From: a bacterium
GTDB taxonomy: Bacteria; Actinomycetota; Acidimicrobiia; Spongiisociales; ZC4RG35
Direction of reading: 5' to 3'
NCBI GenBank assembly: GCA_024641285.1
Contig: JAHEDH010000007.1
Coordinates: 1-51,550, forward strand
DNA length: 51,550 bases
The notes below the pieces were generated by a model that was given only the letters and a program-made list of their open reading frames with translations, searched no databases and was not told the DNA's origin. Positions 9,219-18,682 of the stretch are shown one piece after another. How positions within the stretch are numbered: the first letter of the stretch is position 1; every line of letters begins with the position of its first letter. The translations under genes were made by a program, and so were the position numbers.

Positions 9219-10220
9219 TCAGGTGATCACGACAGCTTCGGGACCCTCCACGATCTCGCCGATGACGACGGGATCGTGACCGGAAACATGAGAGGCAACG
9301 TCGGAGACTCGCTCAGGCCTGACGATGAGGCAGAAGCCGATACCCATGTTGAACGCCTCGAACATGGCGCCGTCGTCGATGTCACCGATCTTCTGGAGGT
9401 GGTCGAAGATCGGTGGGCGCGACCAGGCCGACGTGTCGACTCTGGCCGACAGCCCCTCGGGCAGGGGGCGGCCGAGGTTTCCGGGCAGGCCGCCACCGGT
9501 GATGTGTGCCGCCCCGGTCACGCCGCCTGTCGCCATCGAGGCCAGCACATCTGCGCTGTAGAGGACCGACGGCTCCAGAACGGTCTCGCCGATCGTCGAG
9601 CCGTCGAAGCGGATCGCCCAGTCCGAGCCCGCCAGCAGTCTCCGAACCAGCGAGAAGCCGTTCGACCGCAGGTTCCGTGATGCCAGACCGATGACCAGAT
9701 CACCAACGTCGACAGCCTCGCCGACGATCTCTTCTCCTGCCTCCACGACGCCGAGCGCGGCACCGGCGAGATCGATGGCGTCGCGGTCCATCACGCCGGG
9801 ATGCTCCGCCGTTTCGCCCCCGACCAGCGCAGCGCCCACCTCGGCGCAGGCCGAGGCGATCGACGCAACCACGCTGGTGTCGCGATCGGGGTCGAGCCGG
9901 CCGACAGCCATGTAGTCGACGAACCCGATCGGTCTGGCGCCCACGGCCGTCAGATCGTCCACGCACATGGCGACGAGGTCGTAGCCGACCCCGTCCCACT
10001 TCCGGAGCTGTCTGGCGATCTCGAGCTTGGTTCCGACGCCGTCCGTCGACATCATGAGAACCGGCCGACGCATGCCCGCTGGGAGCTCGATACCGGCGGC
10101 GAAACCACCGAAACCACCGACGATGTTGGAGCCCCAGGTGGACGTCACCAGCGACCGGATCGCTTCGACGTGTCGTTCCGCTCCGGCCAGATCGACTCCG
10201 GCAGAGCCGTAGTCGGTCAT
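9219..10220 (-). CDS. purM: Phosphoribosylformylglycinamidine cyclo-ligase
   Basis: MTDYGSAGVDLAGAERHVEAIR, LMMSTDGVGTKLEIA, GETAEHPGVM, HITGGGLPGNLGRPLP, FNMGIGFCLIV. Start trimmed to ATG at 10220. Confidence 0.95.
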   Translation of the reverse strand: MTDYGSAGVDLAGAERHVEAIRSLVTSTWGSNIVGGFGGFAAGIELPAGMRRPVLMMSTDGVGTKLEIARQLRKWDGVGYDLVAMCVDDLTAVGARPIGFVDYMAVGRLDPDRDTSVVASIASACAEVGAALVGGETAEHPGVMDRDAIDLAGAALGVVEAGEEIVGEAVDVGDLVIGLASRNLRSNGFSLVRRLLAGSDWAIRFDGSTIGETVLEPSVLYSADVLASMATGGVTGAAHITGGGLPGNLGRPLPEGLSARVDTSAWSRPPIFDHLQKIGDIDDGAMFEAFNMGIGFCLIVRPERVSDVASHVSGHDPVVIGEIVEGPEAVVIT

Positions 10221-10222
10221 GT

Positions 10223-11674
10223 TCAGGGTGCCGCGGCGGGCTCGAGCACGAACTTGCCGGCGCCGTCCTCGATGGCCGTCGGGTACGTGCCGGTGAGACA
10301 CGCCGTGCAGAACGACTCCGACGGGGCACCGGTGGAGCCGAGCAGACCTTCGATCGAGAGGTATCCGAGAGAGTCGACACCCAGGAACTCGGTGATCTCG
10401 GCGACGCTCATCTTGGCCGCCAGCAACTTGGACTGATCGGAGGTGTCCATGCCGTAGAAGCACGGCCACCGATACGGCGGCGACGATACCCGCAGATGGA
10501 TCTCGGCGGCGCCGACGTCCCTCACCATGGCGATCAGCTGTCTGGTGGTGGAGCCGCGAACGATGGAATCGTCGACCAGGACCACACGTTTTCCGTCGAA
10601 GGTGGCAGGGATCGGATTGAGCTTGAGCCTGATGCCCTGGTCACGAAGCATCTGGGTCGGTTCGATGAAGGTGCGACCGATGTAGCGGTTCTTGACGAGG
10701 CCGTCGGCGTAGGGGATGCCGGACGCCTCCGAGAAACCCTGGGCGGCAGGAATTCCCGATTCGGGAACCGGGACGACCACATCCGCTTCGGCTGGGTACT
10801 CGGCGGCCAGGGTACGACCCATCCGCTGTCTGGCCCCGAACACGTTCGCGCCGTAGAGGTTCGAATCGGGTCGAGCGAAGTACACGAACTCGAAGACGCA
10901 CAGGCTGGGATCGGTGGTGGCGAACGGGCGGTGGCTCCTGACCCCGGTGGCGTCGACGACGACCATCTCGCCGGGCTCGACATCCCTGACGAAGGTGGCC
11001 CCGACGAGGTCGAGTGCTGCGGTCTCGGACGCGAAGACCCAGGCGTTGGCCCCGATCCGGCCGAGACAGAGCGGTCGGAAGCCATGCGGATCTCGTATCC
11101 CGACCAGCCGGCCCTGATCCATCACCACGAGTGAGAACGCTCCCTCGAATCGGGGAAGGACCTCCATGAGCGCCATCTCGAGCCCGCGAGCGTCGGATCG
11201 CTCGTCGTTCACCTTCTTGGAGATGATGTCGAGCATCAGTTCGGAGTCGCTCGACACGCCGGTGATGCCCTGCTCGCCGGCGAGCGTCGCGGTGTTCGTG
11301 AGGTTGCCGTTGTGGCCGAGAGCGATCGATGTGCTCCCGATCTGGCGGTGGACCGGCTGGGCGTTCTCCCAGCAGGAAGACCCGGTCGTGCTGTATCGGG
11401 TGTGACCGATGCCGATATGGCCTTCGAGTGCGGCGAGGTCGTTCTCGTCGAAGACCTGCGGGACCAGCCCGAGGTCCTTCACGACCGTCACGGTTTCGCC
11501 GTCCGACGTTGCGATGCCGGCCGCCTCCTGGCCTCGGTGCTGGAGGGCGAACAAGCCGAAGTAGATGGTGGCCGACACCTGCTGACCGGGGGCGTAGACA
11601 CCGAAGACCCCGCACGCTTCGCGCGGGCCGTTGAGATCGGGAGGCGGAGTGGCGGATGTGTCGGTCACGACCAT
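10223..11674 (-). CDS. purF: Amidophosphoribosyltransferase
   Basis: ACGVFGVYAPG N-terminal Cys region, LFALQHRGQEAAGIA, HTRYSTTG, VVLVDDSIVRGSTTRQL PRPP motif. Confidence 0.95.
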   Translation of the reverse strand: MVVTDTSATPPPDLNGPREACGVFGVYAPGQQVSATIYFGLFALQHRGQEAAGIATSDGETVTVVKDLGLVPQVFDENDLAALEGHIGIGHTRYSTTGSSCWENAQPVHRQIGSTSIALGHNGNLTNTATLAGEQGITGVSSDSELMLDIISKKVNDERSDARGLEMALMEVLPRFEGAFSLVVMDQGRLVGIRDPHGFRPLCLGRIGANAWVFASETAALDLVGATFVRDVEPGEMVVVDATGVRSHRPFATTDPSLCVFEFVYFARPDSNLYGANVFGARQRMGRTLAAEYPAEADVVVPVPESGIPAAQGFSEASGIPYADGLVKNRYIGRTFIEPTQMLRDQGIRLKLNPIPATFDGKRVVLVDDSIVRGSTTRQLIAMVRDVGAAEIHLRVSSPPYRWPCFYGMDTSDQSKLLAAKMSVAEITEFLGVDSLGYLSIEGLLGSTGAPSESFCTACLTGTYPTAIEDGAGKFVLEPAAAP

Positions 11675-11859
11675 GACGAGGATAGGCGGTTGCGGTCGGT
11701 TGCCCGTATCACCGGTGTGGGCGGGCGGGGGACGGGTGGACGGTGCTCCGAGGCCGTGACAACCCCGCCGGTCGTGCCGATCCTCGGGAACCAAGCCGGG
11801 ACACGGCAGACGTCAGCAGGCGACGTCGACGATCTGGATGAACGACCCCGGGTCCCGTG

Positions 11860-12945
11860 TCAGCTGAACGGGCGCCAGAGTCGGTACGGGTTGAGATACC
11901 CGGGATCGTCTGGCTCGAGCAGGTATCCCTCGATCTCCCTGTCCTTGTACAGCGTGACATCTTCGATGGGAGGAGTGGTCCCGGGTGGGAACACCTCGAG
12001 GATCTGATCGATGAGCAGCGTCTGATACCGCAGCGCGGCGGCGACCGCGCGCTTGGCCTTGTCCGGTGAGGCGATCGTGGCCCGGCCGACGATGCCGACC
12101 GGCGTCGCCACCATCTCCAGCGGAGTGTTGTTTCGAACACTCCACCAGAGATTCGGCCGGCTGCGCTGATTCGCCGACTTGTTGAAGTGCTCGTCCGGCA
12201 GGTAGCTGTGACCGACGGTGTCCACCGCCCGACTGAGGTCGACCGTCTCGGGAGCCAGCAGCATCGCGAGCGAGGTCTCCGCCTCGTCTGCATGAACGAA
12301 GTCGTCTTCGAATGGTCCACCACGGTCCTTCGTTCGGAAGAACTCGTTCATGGCGGCGCACCAGTCGAAGGCCACCGCAAAGAAGGGCAGCTCGGGATAT
12401 CGCAACGCGAACATGTCGATGGCACCGGCGATCACCCAGTGTTGGGCGTGGTTGTTGACGAAGATCATCTTGCGGTAGCCCTGCGACCACAGTCCGAACA
12501 TCACGTCGACCAGCAGCTTCTGGAGCACGCTCTGGCTGATCGGGATGGTGCCGATCAGGCCGACGTGGTGCTTCGGGTGGTTGCCGTAGATCCAGGGCGT
12601 CTGCGCCAGGGTGACTTCACGCCCCTGCTTGGCGGTGGCGCGTCTGACACCCTCGACCAGCCGGGTCACCTGGAGCGTGTCCTGGGCGCTCACCGAATGG
12701 GGCCCGTGGAGCTCGGTGGATCCGAGCGGAATCATCACGATGTCGTTGAGCCGGCGCTTCTCTGCCAGCTCCTTGGGGTGTGTGTTTTGCAGATACGTGC
12801 CGGGGATCTCCATCTCGCCGGGGGAGGGGATCTCATACTCCTCGGTCAGGATCCGGTCGACCTCGGCGTCGGTCGCATCCCAGAGCTCCTGCTTCATCCG
12901 CCCGACTGCATTGTCTTCGAACTCGGGTGCGTGGATCAGATTCAT
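11860..12945 (-). CDS. Creatininase-family hydrolase (possible 3-dehydro-scyllo-inosose hydrolase / IolN-like)
   Basis: MIPLGSTELHGPHSVSAQDT metal motif, FVNNHAQHWVIAG, HADEAETSLAMLLAP; ATGA overlap with upstream kinase. Confidence 0.75.
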   Translation of the reverse strand: MNLIHAPEFEDNAVGRMKQELWDATDAEVDRILTEEYEIPSPGEMEIPGTYLQNTHPKELAEKRRLNDIVMIPLGSTELHGPHSVSAQDTLQVTRLVEGVRRATAKQGREVTLAQTPWIYGNHPKHHVGLIGTIPISQSVLQKLLVDVMFGLWSQGYRKMIFVNNHAQHWVIAGAIDMFALRYPELPFFAVAFDWCAAMNEFFRTKDRGGPFEDDFVHADEAETSLAMLLAPETVDLSRAVDTVGHSYLPDEHFNKSANQRSRPNLWWSVRNNTPLEMVATPVGIVGRATIASPDKAKRAVAAALRYQTLLIDQILEVFPPGTTPPIEDVTLYKDREIEGYLLEPDDPGYLNPYRLWRPFS

Positions 12946-13928
12946 GGCCCTTCCCTTTCGATTGTCCGTTCTCTCACCGAATCGCCTTGCTCGGCCAGGA
13001 GTGAGCCGACTTTGGAGGCGCTGACGCCGCCGACACACCCGACCGCGGTTGCAGCGGAGGCTCCCACCGCCTGAGCGCGTACGAGGAGTTCGGTCAGTTC
13101 GTCGACACCGAGGCCGTCGAGGTGGGGTGCCGGCTGCTCTCGCAGATAGTCGACGACGCCTGCACAGAACGCGTCGCCGCAGCCGGTTGCGTCGACCGTG
13201 TCGACCTCGAACGGAGCCTGACTGACCCGGCGGCCTTCGGCGAAGGCGTGTGCCCCCTGCTCACCGCTGGTCACCAACACGAGCCGCACCCCGGCATCGA
13301 GGAAGACCTTGACGGCCTCGTCGAGTGTCGTCGCGCCCGTGTTGATCAGTGCTTCCCGTTCGTTGCAGTGGACGATGTCGGCCAGGCGGAGCGCAGGGGA
13401 CACGTAGTCGACCGGCCGGTCGGGGTGTGGCTTCATCAGATCCAGCATCACGACGACGTCCGTCAACGGTGCGAGGATCTCCGCCAGGTGCAGGTCGATG
13501 CCCGAGTACCCCGGCCGCACGGTCAGCAGATCCGGCCGCCACTCGTCGATGGCCGCCATGACATGGTCGGACCGCAGCCACCAGTTGGCCCCAGGGTCCA
13601 GATGGAACCGGCGGTCCTCGCCCGTCACCTCCAGCACCATGTTTCGCCCGGTGTCCTCCTCCTCCACGTCCTGGAGATACGTCCGGAAGCCGTACGGGGC
13701 GAGCGCGTCGCGGACGAACGACCCGAAGGGTCCCCGACCGACCGCAGCAGCCACCGCCACCGAGTCAGGTGAGCGGCCGAGGTCCACGAGGTCGATGGCG
13801 ACGTCGATGGGATGGCCGCCGAGGCGGGTGTCGACTGTGGTGTAGACGACCTCGCCGGGGCTGGCGACCGCATCAAGTCCAACGGCCAGGATGTCGACCA
13901 TGATGGTGCCGACGGCGAGCGTTCGCAT
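12942..13928 (-). CDS. PfkB-family sugar kinase
   Basis: C-terminal VDTVDATGCGDAFCAGVVDYL signature; N-term GTIMVDILAVGLD. Confidence 0.85.
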   Translation of the reverse strand: MRTLAVGTIMVDILAVGLDAVASPGEVVYTTVDTRLGGHPIDVAIDLVDLGRSPDSVAVAAAVGRGPFGSFVRDALAPYGFRTYLQDVEEEDTGRNMVLEVTGEDRRFHLDPGANWWLRSDHVMAAIDEWRPDLLTVRPGYSGIDLHLAEILAPLTDVVVMLDLMKPHPDRPVDYVSPALRLADIVHCNEREALINTGATTLDEAVKVFLDAGVRLVLVTSGEQGAHAFAEGRRVSQAPFEVDTVDATGCGDAFCAGVVDYLREQPAPHLDGLGVDELTELLVRAQAVGASAATAVGCVGGVSASKVGSLLAEQGDSVRERTIEREGP

Positions 13929-13931
13929 CGG

Positions 13932-14510
13932 CTAGCCGCCTTCCGCCAACGCCGCCTGGTACCGGTCCACCAACGTTGCCGTTTCTGCGACGGTCTCGCC
14001 CCATGCCACGATGCCATGGTCGATCAGCACGAAATAGCGAGTGTCGGGGTGTTGGTCGAGAAACCGCTCGATCTCCTCCTTCGACTCGCGCGTCCCGGCG
14101 GGGTGGTAGGTGCTCGTTGCGGGTACGCCGAGCCTCTGCAGGTCGTCGAGGCGCCCCACGTGGAGATGGAACACGGATGTGGCGGTCGGTCGCCTCTCGT
14201 AGAGCACCGCGTGGACCGAGGCGTCCTTCGATGGCTCGTGGAGTCCTCGTGAAGTCACAACCGGGCCGTCGGCATCGTGCTCGATGCCTGTCACCAGCAC
14301 CCAATCCTCGTTTGCGATCGTCGCGAGCGGCACGCCGGTCCGGGTGATCAGGAATCCCTCCGCTGCCCGGCAGCTCAGATTGCCCGACTCGCCCGGCGAC
14401 AGTCCCGCTGCCGCCAGTTCGGCGCCCCAGGTCGCCAGGCCTTCCAGTCGTGGGTCATCGAGAAGGTCTGCAGGGACGGGTCGACTGTCTCGTCGGTGCC
14501 CGACCTTCAT
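13932..14510 (-). CDS. Class II aldolase/adducin-family protein
   Basis: GNLSCRAAEGFLITRTG, HLHVGRLDDL, YFVLIDHGIVAWGETVAE; start ATG at 14510 overlaps upstream stop (ATGA). Confidence 0.8.
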   Translation of the reverse strand: MKVGHRRDSRPVPADLLDDPRLEGLATWGAELAAAGLSPGESGNLSCRAAEGFLITRTGVPLATIANEDWVLVTGIEHDADGPVVTSRGLHEPSKDASVHAVLYERRPTATSVFHLHVGRLDDLQRLGVPATSTYHPAGTRESKEEIERFLDQHPDTRYFVLIDHGIVAWGETVAETATLVDRYQAALAEGG

Positions 14511-15604
14511 CTCGGGTTGGGCTGGATCAGGACTTTCAGGGCGCCACCGAGGCGTTTCGTGAAGGTCTCGTACGCCCCGGCGAACTCCTGGAGCGGGAAC
14601 GTGTGGGTGGTGACGATGTCCACGTCGAGCTTGCCCTCTGCGATGAGCGGGATGACCTCGGCGCAGGTGCCCGGGTTGGCTCGTACACCGAACAGGTCCA
14701 TCTCCTCGAACACGATTCTCTGCAACGGCAGGACACACGGCTCCAGCGGGACGCCGATCAGCGCGATGCGGCCGCCCTTGCGTGTCATCGAGACGGCATC
14801 GGCCGGTGTGTTGCCGCGAGCTGCCGTGTCGACGGTGAAATGGGCGCCCTGGCCTTCCGTGAGCGCGCGCACGGCCGCGGGCCCGTCGGTGTCGGAGTTG
14901 TCGACGATCTCGAAGCCGAGTGCGGCTGCCGTCTCGAGGCGTTCGCCTCTCCCCACCATGATCACGCGGGCCGCTCCCATCAGTTGGGCCAGCAGACCCG
15001 CCAGCAGGCCCTGCGCACCCGGCCCGATGATGGCGGCCGTCTCCCCGGCTCTGGCACCGGCCCGCTTGACGGCATGAAGCGCGATCGAACTGGCATCCAC
15101 CAGCGCTCCCTGTTCGAGGGTCATCGAATCCGGAATCTTGAAGACGCTCTTGATCGAACTGGCGTGGTACTGCCGCATCGCCCCGGTGGAGTAGTGGCCG
15201 TAGTGGCGATGGCCGACCTCCTCGTTGCCGTAGTTGTCGCAGAGGTTGTAGCGGCCGATGGCGCATTGCCTGCAGAAACCGCAGCCTGCATGAGCGGTTC
15301 CGGCCACTCGGTCGCCCACGCGAAAACCGAGCTCCTCAGACCCCTCTCCTGTGGCAACGACCGTGCCCGACCATTCGTGACCGGGGGTGTACGGGTATCC
15401 CCTCGGCCAGCCCTTCTTCAGGAAGTTCCCCGAAATGATCTCTCTGTCGGTGCCGCAGATGGCGACCGAGTGGACCTCGCAGAGGACCTCATGCCGGCCC
15501 ACCGGTGGCACGGGCACCGTCTCGACCTCGAACCGGTCCGGCCCGAGAAGAACCAGCGCATCCATCGTCGGGGGAACAGCCCCTTCGTTCGGGGCCTGCG
15601 GCAT
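14507..15604 (-). CDS. Zinc-dependent alcohol dehydrogenase (IolM-like / threonine dehydrogenase-like)
   Basis: VAICGTDREIISG, GHEWSGTVVATG, HAGCGFCRQCAIGRYNLC structural zinc, IGPGAQGLLAG Rossmann motif; SD GGGAG upstream of ATG 15604. Confidence 0.85.
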   Translation of the reverse strand: MPQAPNEGAVPPTMDALVLLGPDRFEVETVPVPPVGRHEVLCEVHSVAICGTDREIISGNFLKKGWPRGYPYTPGHEWSGTVVATGEGSEELGFRVGDRVAGTAHAGCGFCRQCAIGRYNLCDNYGNEEVGHRHYGHYSTGAMRQYHASSIKSVFKIPDSMTLEQGALVDASSIALHAVKRAGARAGETAAIIGPGAQGLLAGLLAQLMGAARVIMVGRGERLETAAALGFEIVDNSDTDGPAAVRALTEGQGAHFTVDTAARGNTPADAVSMTRKGGRIALIGVPLEPCVLPLQRIVFEEMDLFGVRANPGTCAEVIPLIAEGKLDVDIVTTHTFPLQEFAGAYETFTKRLGGALKVLIQPNPR

Positions 15605-15675
15605 CGGAACTCCCTTCACCTGAGCGTCCAGCGATCGTAACGCCCCTCTCGCCCGCCGTCCCGGGCCATTCGGCC

Positions 15676-17139
15676 TCAGTTGTCGGGCGCGTACGCCGGC
15701 CGTGATGGTGATATGCGTCGCAAGGCGAGCAGTCCCAGCGCAGCGATGACAGCACCGATCCACGTCGCCAGCGCGAAGCCGTCGATCACCGCAGAGCTCA
15801 CCGGTCCGCCCACGGGAGCCGAGTCGCCGGAAAGCACGTCCCGGACCAATTCGGGGTCACCCACGGTTTTCGCAACCGTGGCGAACAGCGCCGCGCCCCC
15901 GATCGCCGACCCGAAAGCGAACCCCTGATTCCGGAAGAACTGGTGGGCGGCGGTCGAGCGCCCCATCTCTTGGGGCTCGCTCACATCCCGGAGGAGGGTG
16001 AGCGCGGCATTGGTCGCAAGCCCGATCCCCACACCCACACCGAAGAGCGCCGCGAAGAGGACCGGGAGAGCCAGAGCGAGCATCGCTGCCAGTGCGGTCG
16101 CAACCAGCGAGGGGATCGTGGTGCCGAAGCCGAAGCGGATCACCTTCAGTTCGGATCGTGAATCGAGGAGTCGAGAGGACAGGTTGGCACCCGCCGTCCA
16201 GCCGACCGTGAAGAACAGCACAGACCAGGCGGTCGTGGCCTCGGAGGCGAGCCTCCCGGCACTGACATAGAGCGGCACGAAGGCATTCGGTGCGAAGGCT
16301 CCGGTGATCAACAGCGAGATGGCGAAGGCGAGCGGCGCAAAGGGCGCTCCGGTCAGGTATCGGCGTTCGACCAGGGGCGACCGGTGGGTGCCCGAGCGCC
16401 GATAGAACGCCAGGCCGGACAGGACGGCAACCCCGAACCACGCGAACGATGCCCAAGCCAGGTCGTTGACCGCAAACAGCACGGCGGCGGTGAACGCCAG
16501 CGCCAGGATGGCTCCGATGTAGTCCATCGGTTGACGATCGGACAGCGTCTGGGCGGGCGGCATCACCCGCCAACCGGCCAGAAGTGACAGCAGACCGAGC
16601 GGAAGATTGATGAGGAAGATCCATCTCCAGTCGAGCTGGGTCAGCATCACGGCGGCGATCGCCGGGCTCGCCACACCCATCACGCCCCACACCGTGGAGT
16701 TCGCAGCGAACGCCCGGCCCGTGAGATGCGGCGGGTAGATCAACGTCACCGCTGCGAGCCCGACCGCGATGACCATCCCCGCACCTGCTCCCTGGATCGC
16801 CCGAAGTGCGATCATCGCCTCCATCGACGGCGCGAACGCAGCCATCACGCCGGCACCGGCAAACGCGACGACCGCCACCCGGAACATGGTCCGGACGCCG
16901 ATCGTGTCGATGAGTCGACCGGACACGATCGTCGCGACGCCCGAAGTCAGGAGGAATGCGGTGATCACCCAAGGCAGCAGTGAGACCGAACCGAGGTCGG
17001 CTGCGACCTCGGGGAGCGCTGCTGCGACGGCGAGGCCCTCGAACGCGGCCAGCGCGACCGTGACGAAGATCGCGGTCGACGCCGGCAGCAGCTCCCTGGA
17101 CAAGACACTCCGTGGCGTTGCGATTGATCGACCGTTCAC
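15676..17139 (-). CDS. MFS transporter (DHA2/drug-resistance-like)
   Basis: Multi-TM; ITAFLLTSGVATIVSGRLIDTIGVRTMF; DWRWIFLINLPLGLLSLLAGWRVMP. Confidence 0.85.
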   Translation of the reverse strand: MNGRSIATPRSVLSRELLPASTAIFVTVALAAFEGLAVAAALPEVAADLGSVSLLPWVITAFLLTSGVATIVSGRLIDTIGVRTMFRVAVVAFAGAGVMAAFAPSMEAMIALRAIQGAGAGMVIAVGLAAVTLIYPPHLTGRAFAANSTVWGVMGVASPAIAAVMLTQLDWRWIFLINLPLGLLSLLAGWRVMPPAQTLSDRQPMDYIGAILALAFTAAVLFAVNDLAWASFAWFGVAVLSGLAFYRRSGTHRSPLVERRYLTGAPFAPLAFAISLLITGAFAPNAFVPLYVSAGRLASEATTAWSVLFFTVGWTAGANLSSRLLDSRSELKVIRFGFGTTIPSLVATALAAMLALALPVLFAALFGVGVGIGLATNAALTLLRDVSEPQEMGRSTAAHQFFRNQGFAFGSAIGGAALFATVAKTVGDPELVRDVLSGDSAPVGGPVSSAVIDGFALATWIGAVIAALGLLALRRISPSRPAYAPDN

Positions 17140-17285
17140 GGTCTCAGCGTATGACCCGTCCGAAGAGGTGCCACATCGCCGGCACCCGGCAGGCGGACAG
17201 CGCCTACCCTTCGGCGTCGACGCGCCGGATGCGCTCGAGACACGTTGCAGCTGACACGCCCAGGAGCGTGTGGGAGGACTCTGAA

Positions 17286-18512
17286 GTGGAAGTCGTACTC
17301 TTGATCGTGGGACTGGTCATCGGAGTCCTCATCGGGTGGTTCGTTTGGAACCGCGTCGGCGCCAAGAAGCTCAATGACGACTTCGCTCGCCGGCTGCGCC
17401 ACACCGATGACCAGATCGTGACGCTTCGACGTCGGGCGGAAGAGGCCGAGGGCCAGCTGGAGCCGCTCCACGTCCAGGTCCGCGAGGTGAAGGACGAGCG
17501 TAGAGAGACCCAGAAGCAGCTCGAGAAGCTCAAAGGCCGCTTCGACAAGCTCAAGGGCGAGAAGGACGACCTCGAGTCGTCCATGGCGGAGATCCGCAAG
17601 CGCGCCGGCGAGGCCGACCGGTTCGCTTCGGAGGTCGACGACGAGCGACGAAAGGCCGTTGCGGCAAAGAGCGAGGCCGATGAGTTGCGTCTCCAGCTGG
17701 GCGGTGTCGACGACCTCCGCAACCGGCTGATTTCGGCCCAGGATCGGCTGGTCGAGGCGGAGCGCGCCAAGGAGGACGCCCGCCTCCGCGCAGCCGAGGC
17801 CGAGAAGGTGACGAAGCGGGCGACGGTCGAGCTCGAAGCCTCGATGGACACGATCGCCACGCTCCGCCAGGCGGCAGAAGGTGCGCTCGACCTGCAGCAC
17901 GAGCTCGATGCATCACAGTCCAGGGTTTCCGAGCTCGAGTCAACTGTTTCCCGGCAGTCGGGCGAGATCGCCGGATTGCGCGATCAGCTGGCCGCCTCGT
18001 CGGTCGTTGCCGACGAGCGCGGCAGCGCAGCCATCGAGCCGGAGGCCGTCGAGGTCGCCGCCATCGACCCGGCATCGGAAGCGGTGACACACCCGGACGA
18101 GGACGAGTCCCCTGTGCCCTCGCCGCAGGATGATCCCGTGGAGCACATTGCGATCGACACCGAGTCCGAAGCATCATCTGAGAAGGCAAATGACGAGTCG
18201 GTCGCGGAGACCTCCGAGCCGCTCACCGACCGAGATGCCGCCGTCGAGCGCGTGAAGGCGATCGCTTCGCGCACGTCGGGTGGACGAGAGGTCACCAACG
18301 ACGACCTGAAGAAGATCCATGGCGTCGGGCCCAAGATCGAGAAGCTGCTCAAGGGCATGGGGATCACCTCGTTCCTCCAGGTCGCGAACTTCACGCCGGA
18401 GGACATCGAGGCCGTGACCCTGGCCCTCGACGCCTTCCCGGGCCGTATCGAGCGCGACGACTGGGTCGGCTCGGCCGACCAGCTCTACCGGGACAAATAC
18501 GAAACGGATTGA
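17286..18512 (+). CDS. Membrane-anchored coiled-coil protein with C-terminal helix-hairpin-helix domain
   Basis: GTG start gives MEVVLLIVGLVIGVLIGWFVWNRVG anchor; long coiled coil; C-term DLKKIHGVGPKIEKLLKGMGITSFLQVANFTPEDIE HhH. Confidence 0.75.
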   Translation: MEVVLLIVGLVIGVLIGWFVWNRVGAKKLNDDFARRLRHTDDQIVTLRRRAEEAEGQLEPLHVQVREVKDERRETQKQLEKLKGRFDKLKGEKDDLESSMAEIRKRAGEADRFASEVDDERRKAVAAKSEADELRLQLGGVDDLRNRLISAQDRLVEAERAKEDARLRAAEAEKVTKRATVELEASMDTIATLRQAAEGALDLQHELDASQSRVSELESTVSRQSGEIAGLRDQLAASSVVADERGSAAIEPEAVEVAAIDPASEAVTHPDEDESPVPSPQDDPVEHIAIDTESEASSEKANDESVAETSEPLTDRDAAVERVKAIASRTSGGREVTNDDLKKIHGVGPKIEKLLKGMGITSFLQVANFTPEDIEAVTLALDAFPGRIERDDWVGSADQLYRDKYETD

Positions 18513-18616
18513 TGGCCGGCCGACTTTCGAACGGGGGTTCGGAGAGGTGGAGTGCTTCACGGGCTCGAAACCGACGCCGGTCGGTCGGGGCTCCGCCGCG
18601 TGCGCCGCGTCCGGTG

Positions 18617-18636
18617 CGGGGCCAGATCCGGCCCCG
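18617..18636. terminator. Hairpin between convergent genes
   Basis: CGGGGCC-N6-GGCCCCG between stops at 18512(+) and 18683(-). Confidence 0.5.
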
Positions 18637-18670
18637 TAGCTGGTAGCCGGTAGCGGGTAGTCGACAGCCG
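18636..18670. repeat. 7-bp-period tandem repeat
   Basis: GTAGCTG GTAGCCG GTAGCGG GTAGTCG ACAGCCG. Confidence 0.7.
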
Positions 18671-18682
18671 GGCCGAAGGCCG

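Noticed and set aside
14450-15640. 396-aa plus ORF over the Zn-alcohol dehydrogenase
   Set aside because: Antisense to a clear zinc dehydrogenase; no motifs.
15676-17139. MFS gene as dedicated cyclitol importer of the downstream operon
   Set aside because: Sequence looks like a DHA2 drug exporter; only same-strand adjacency supports a link.
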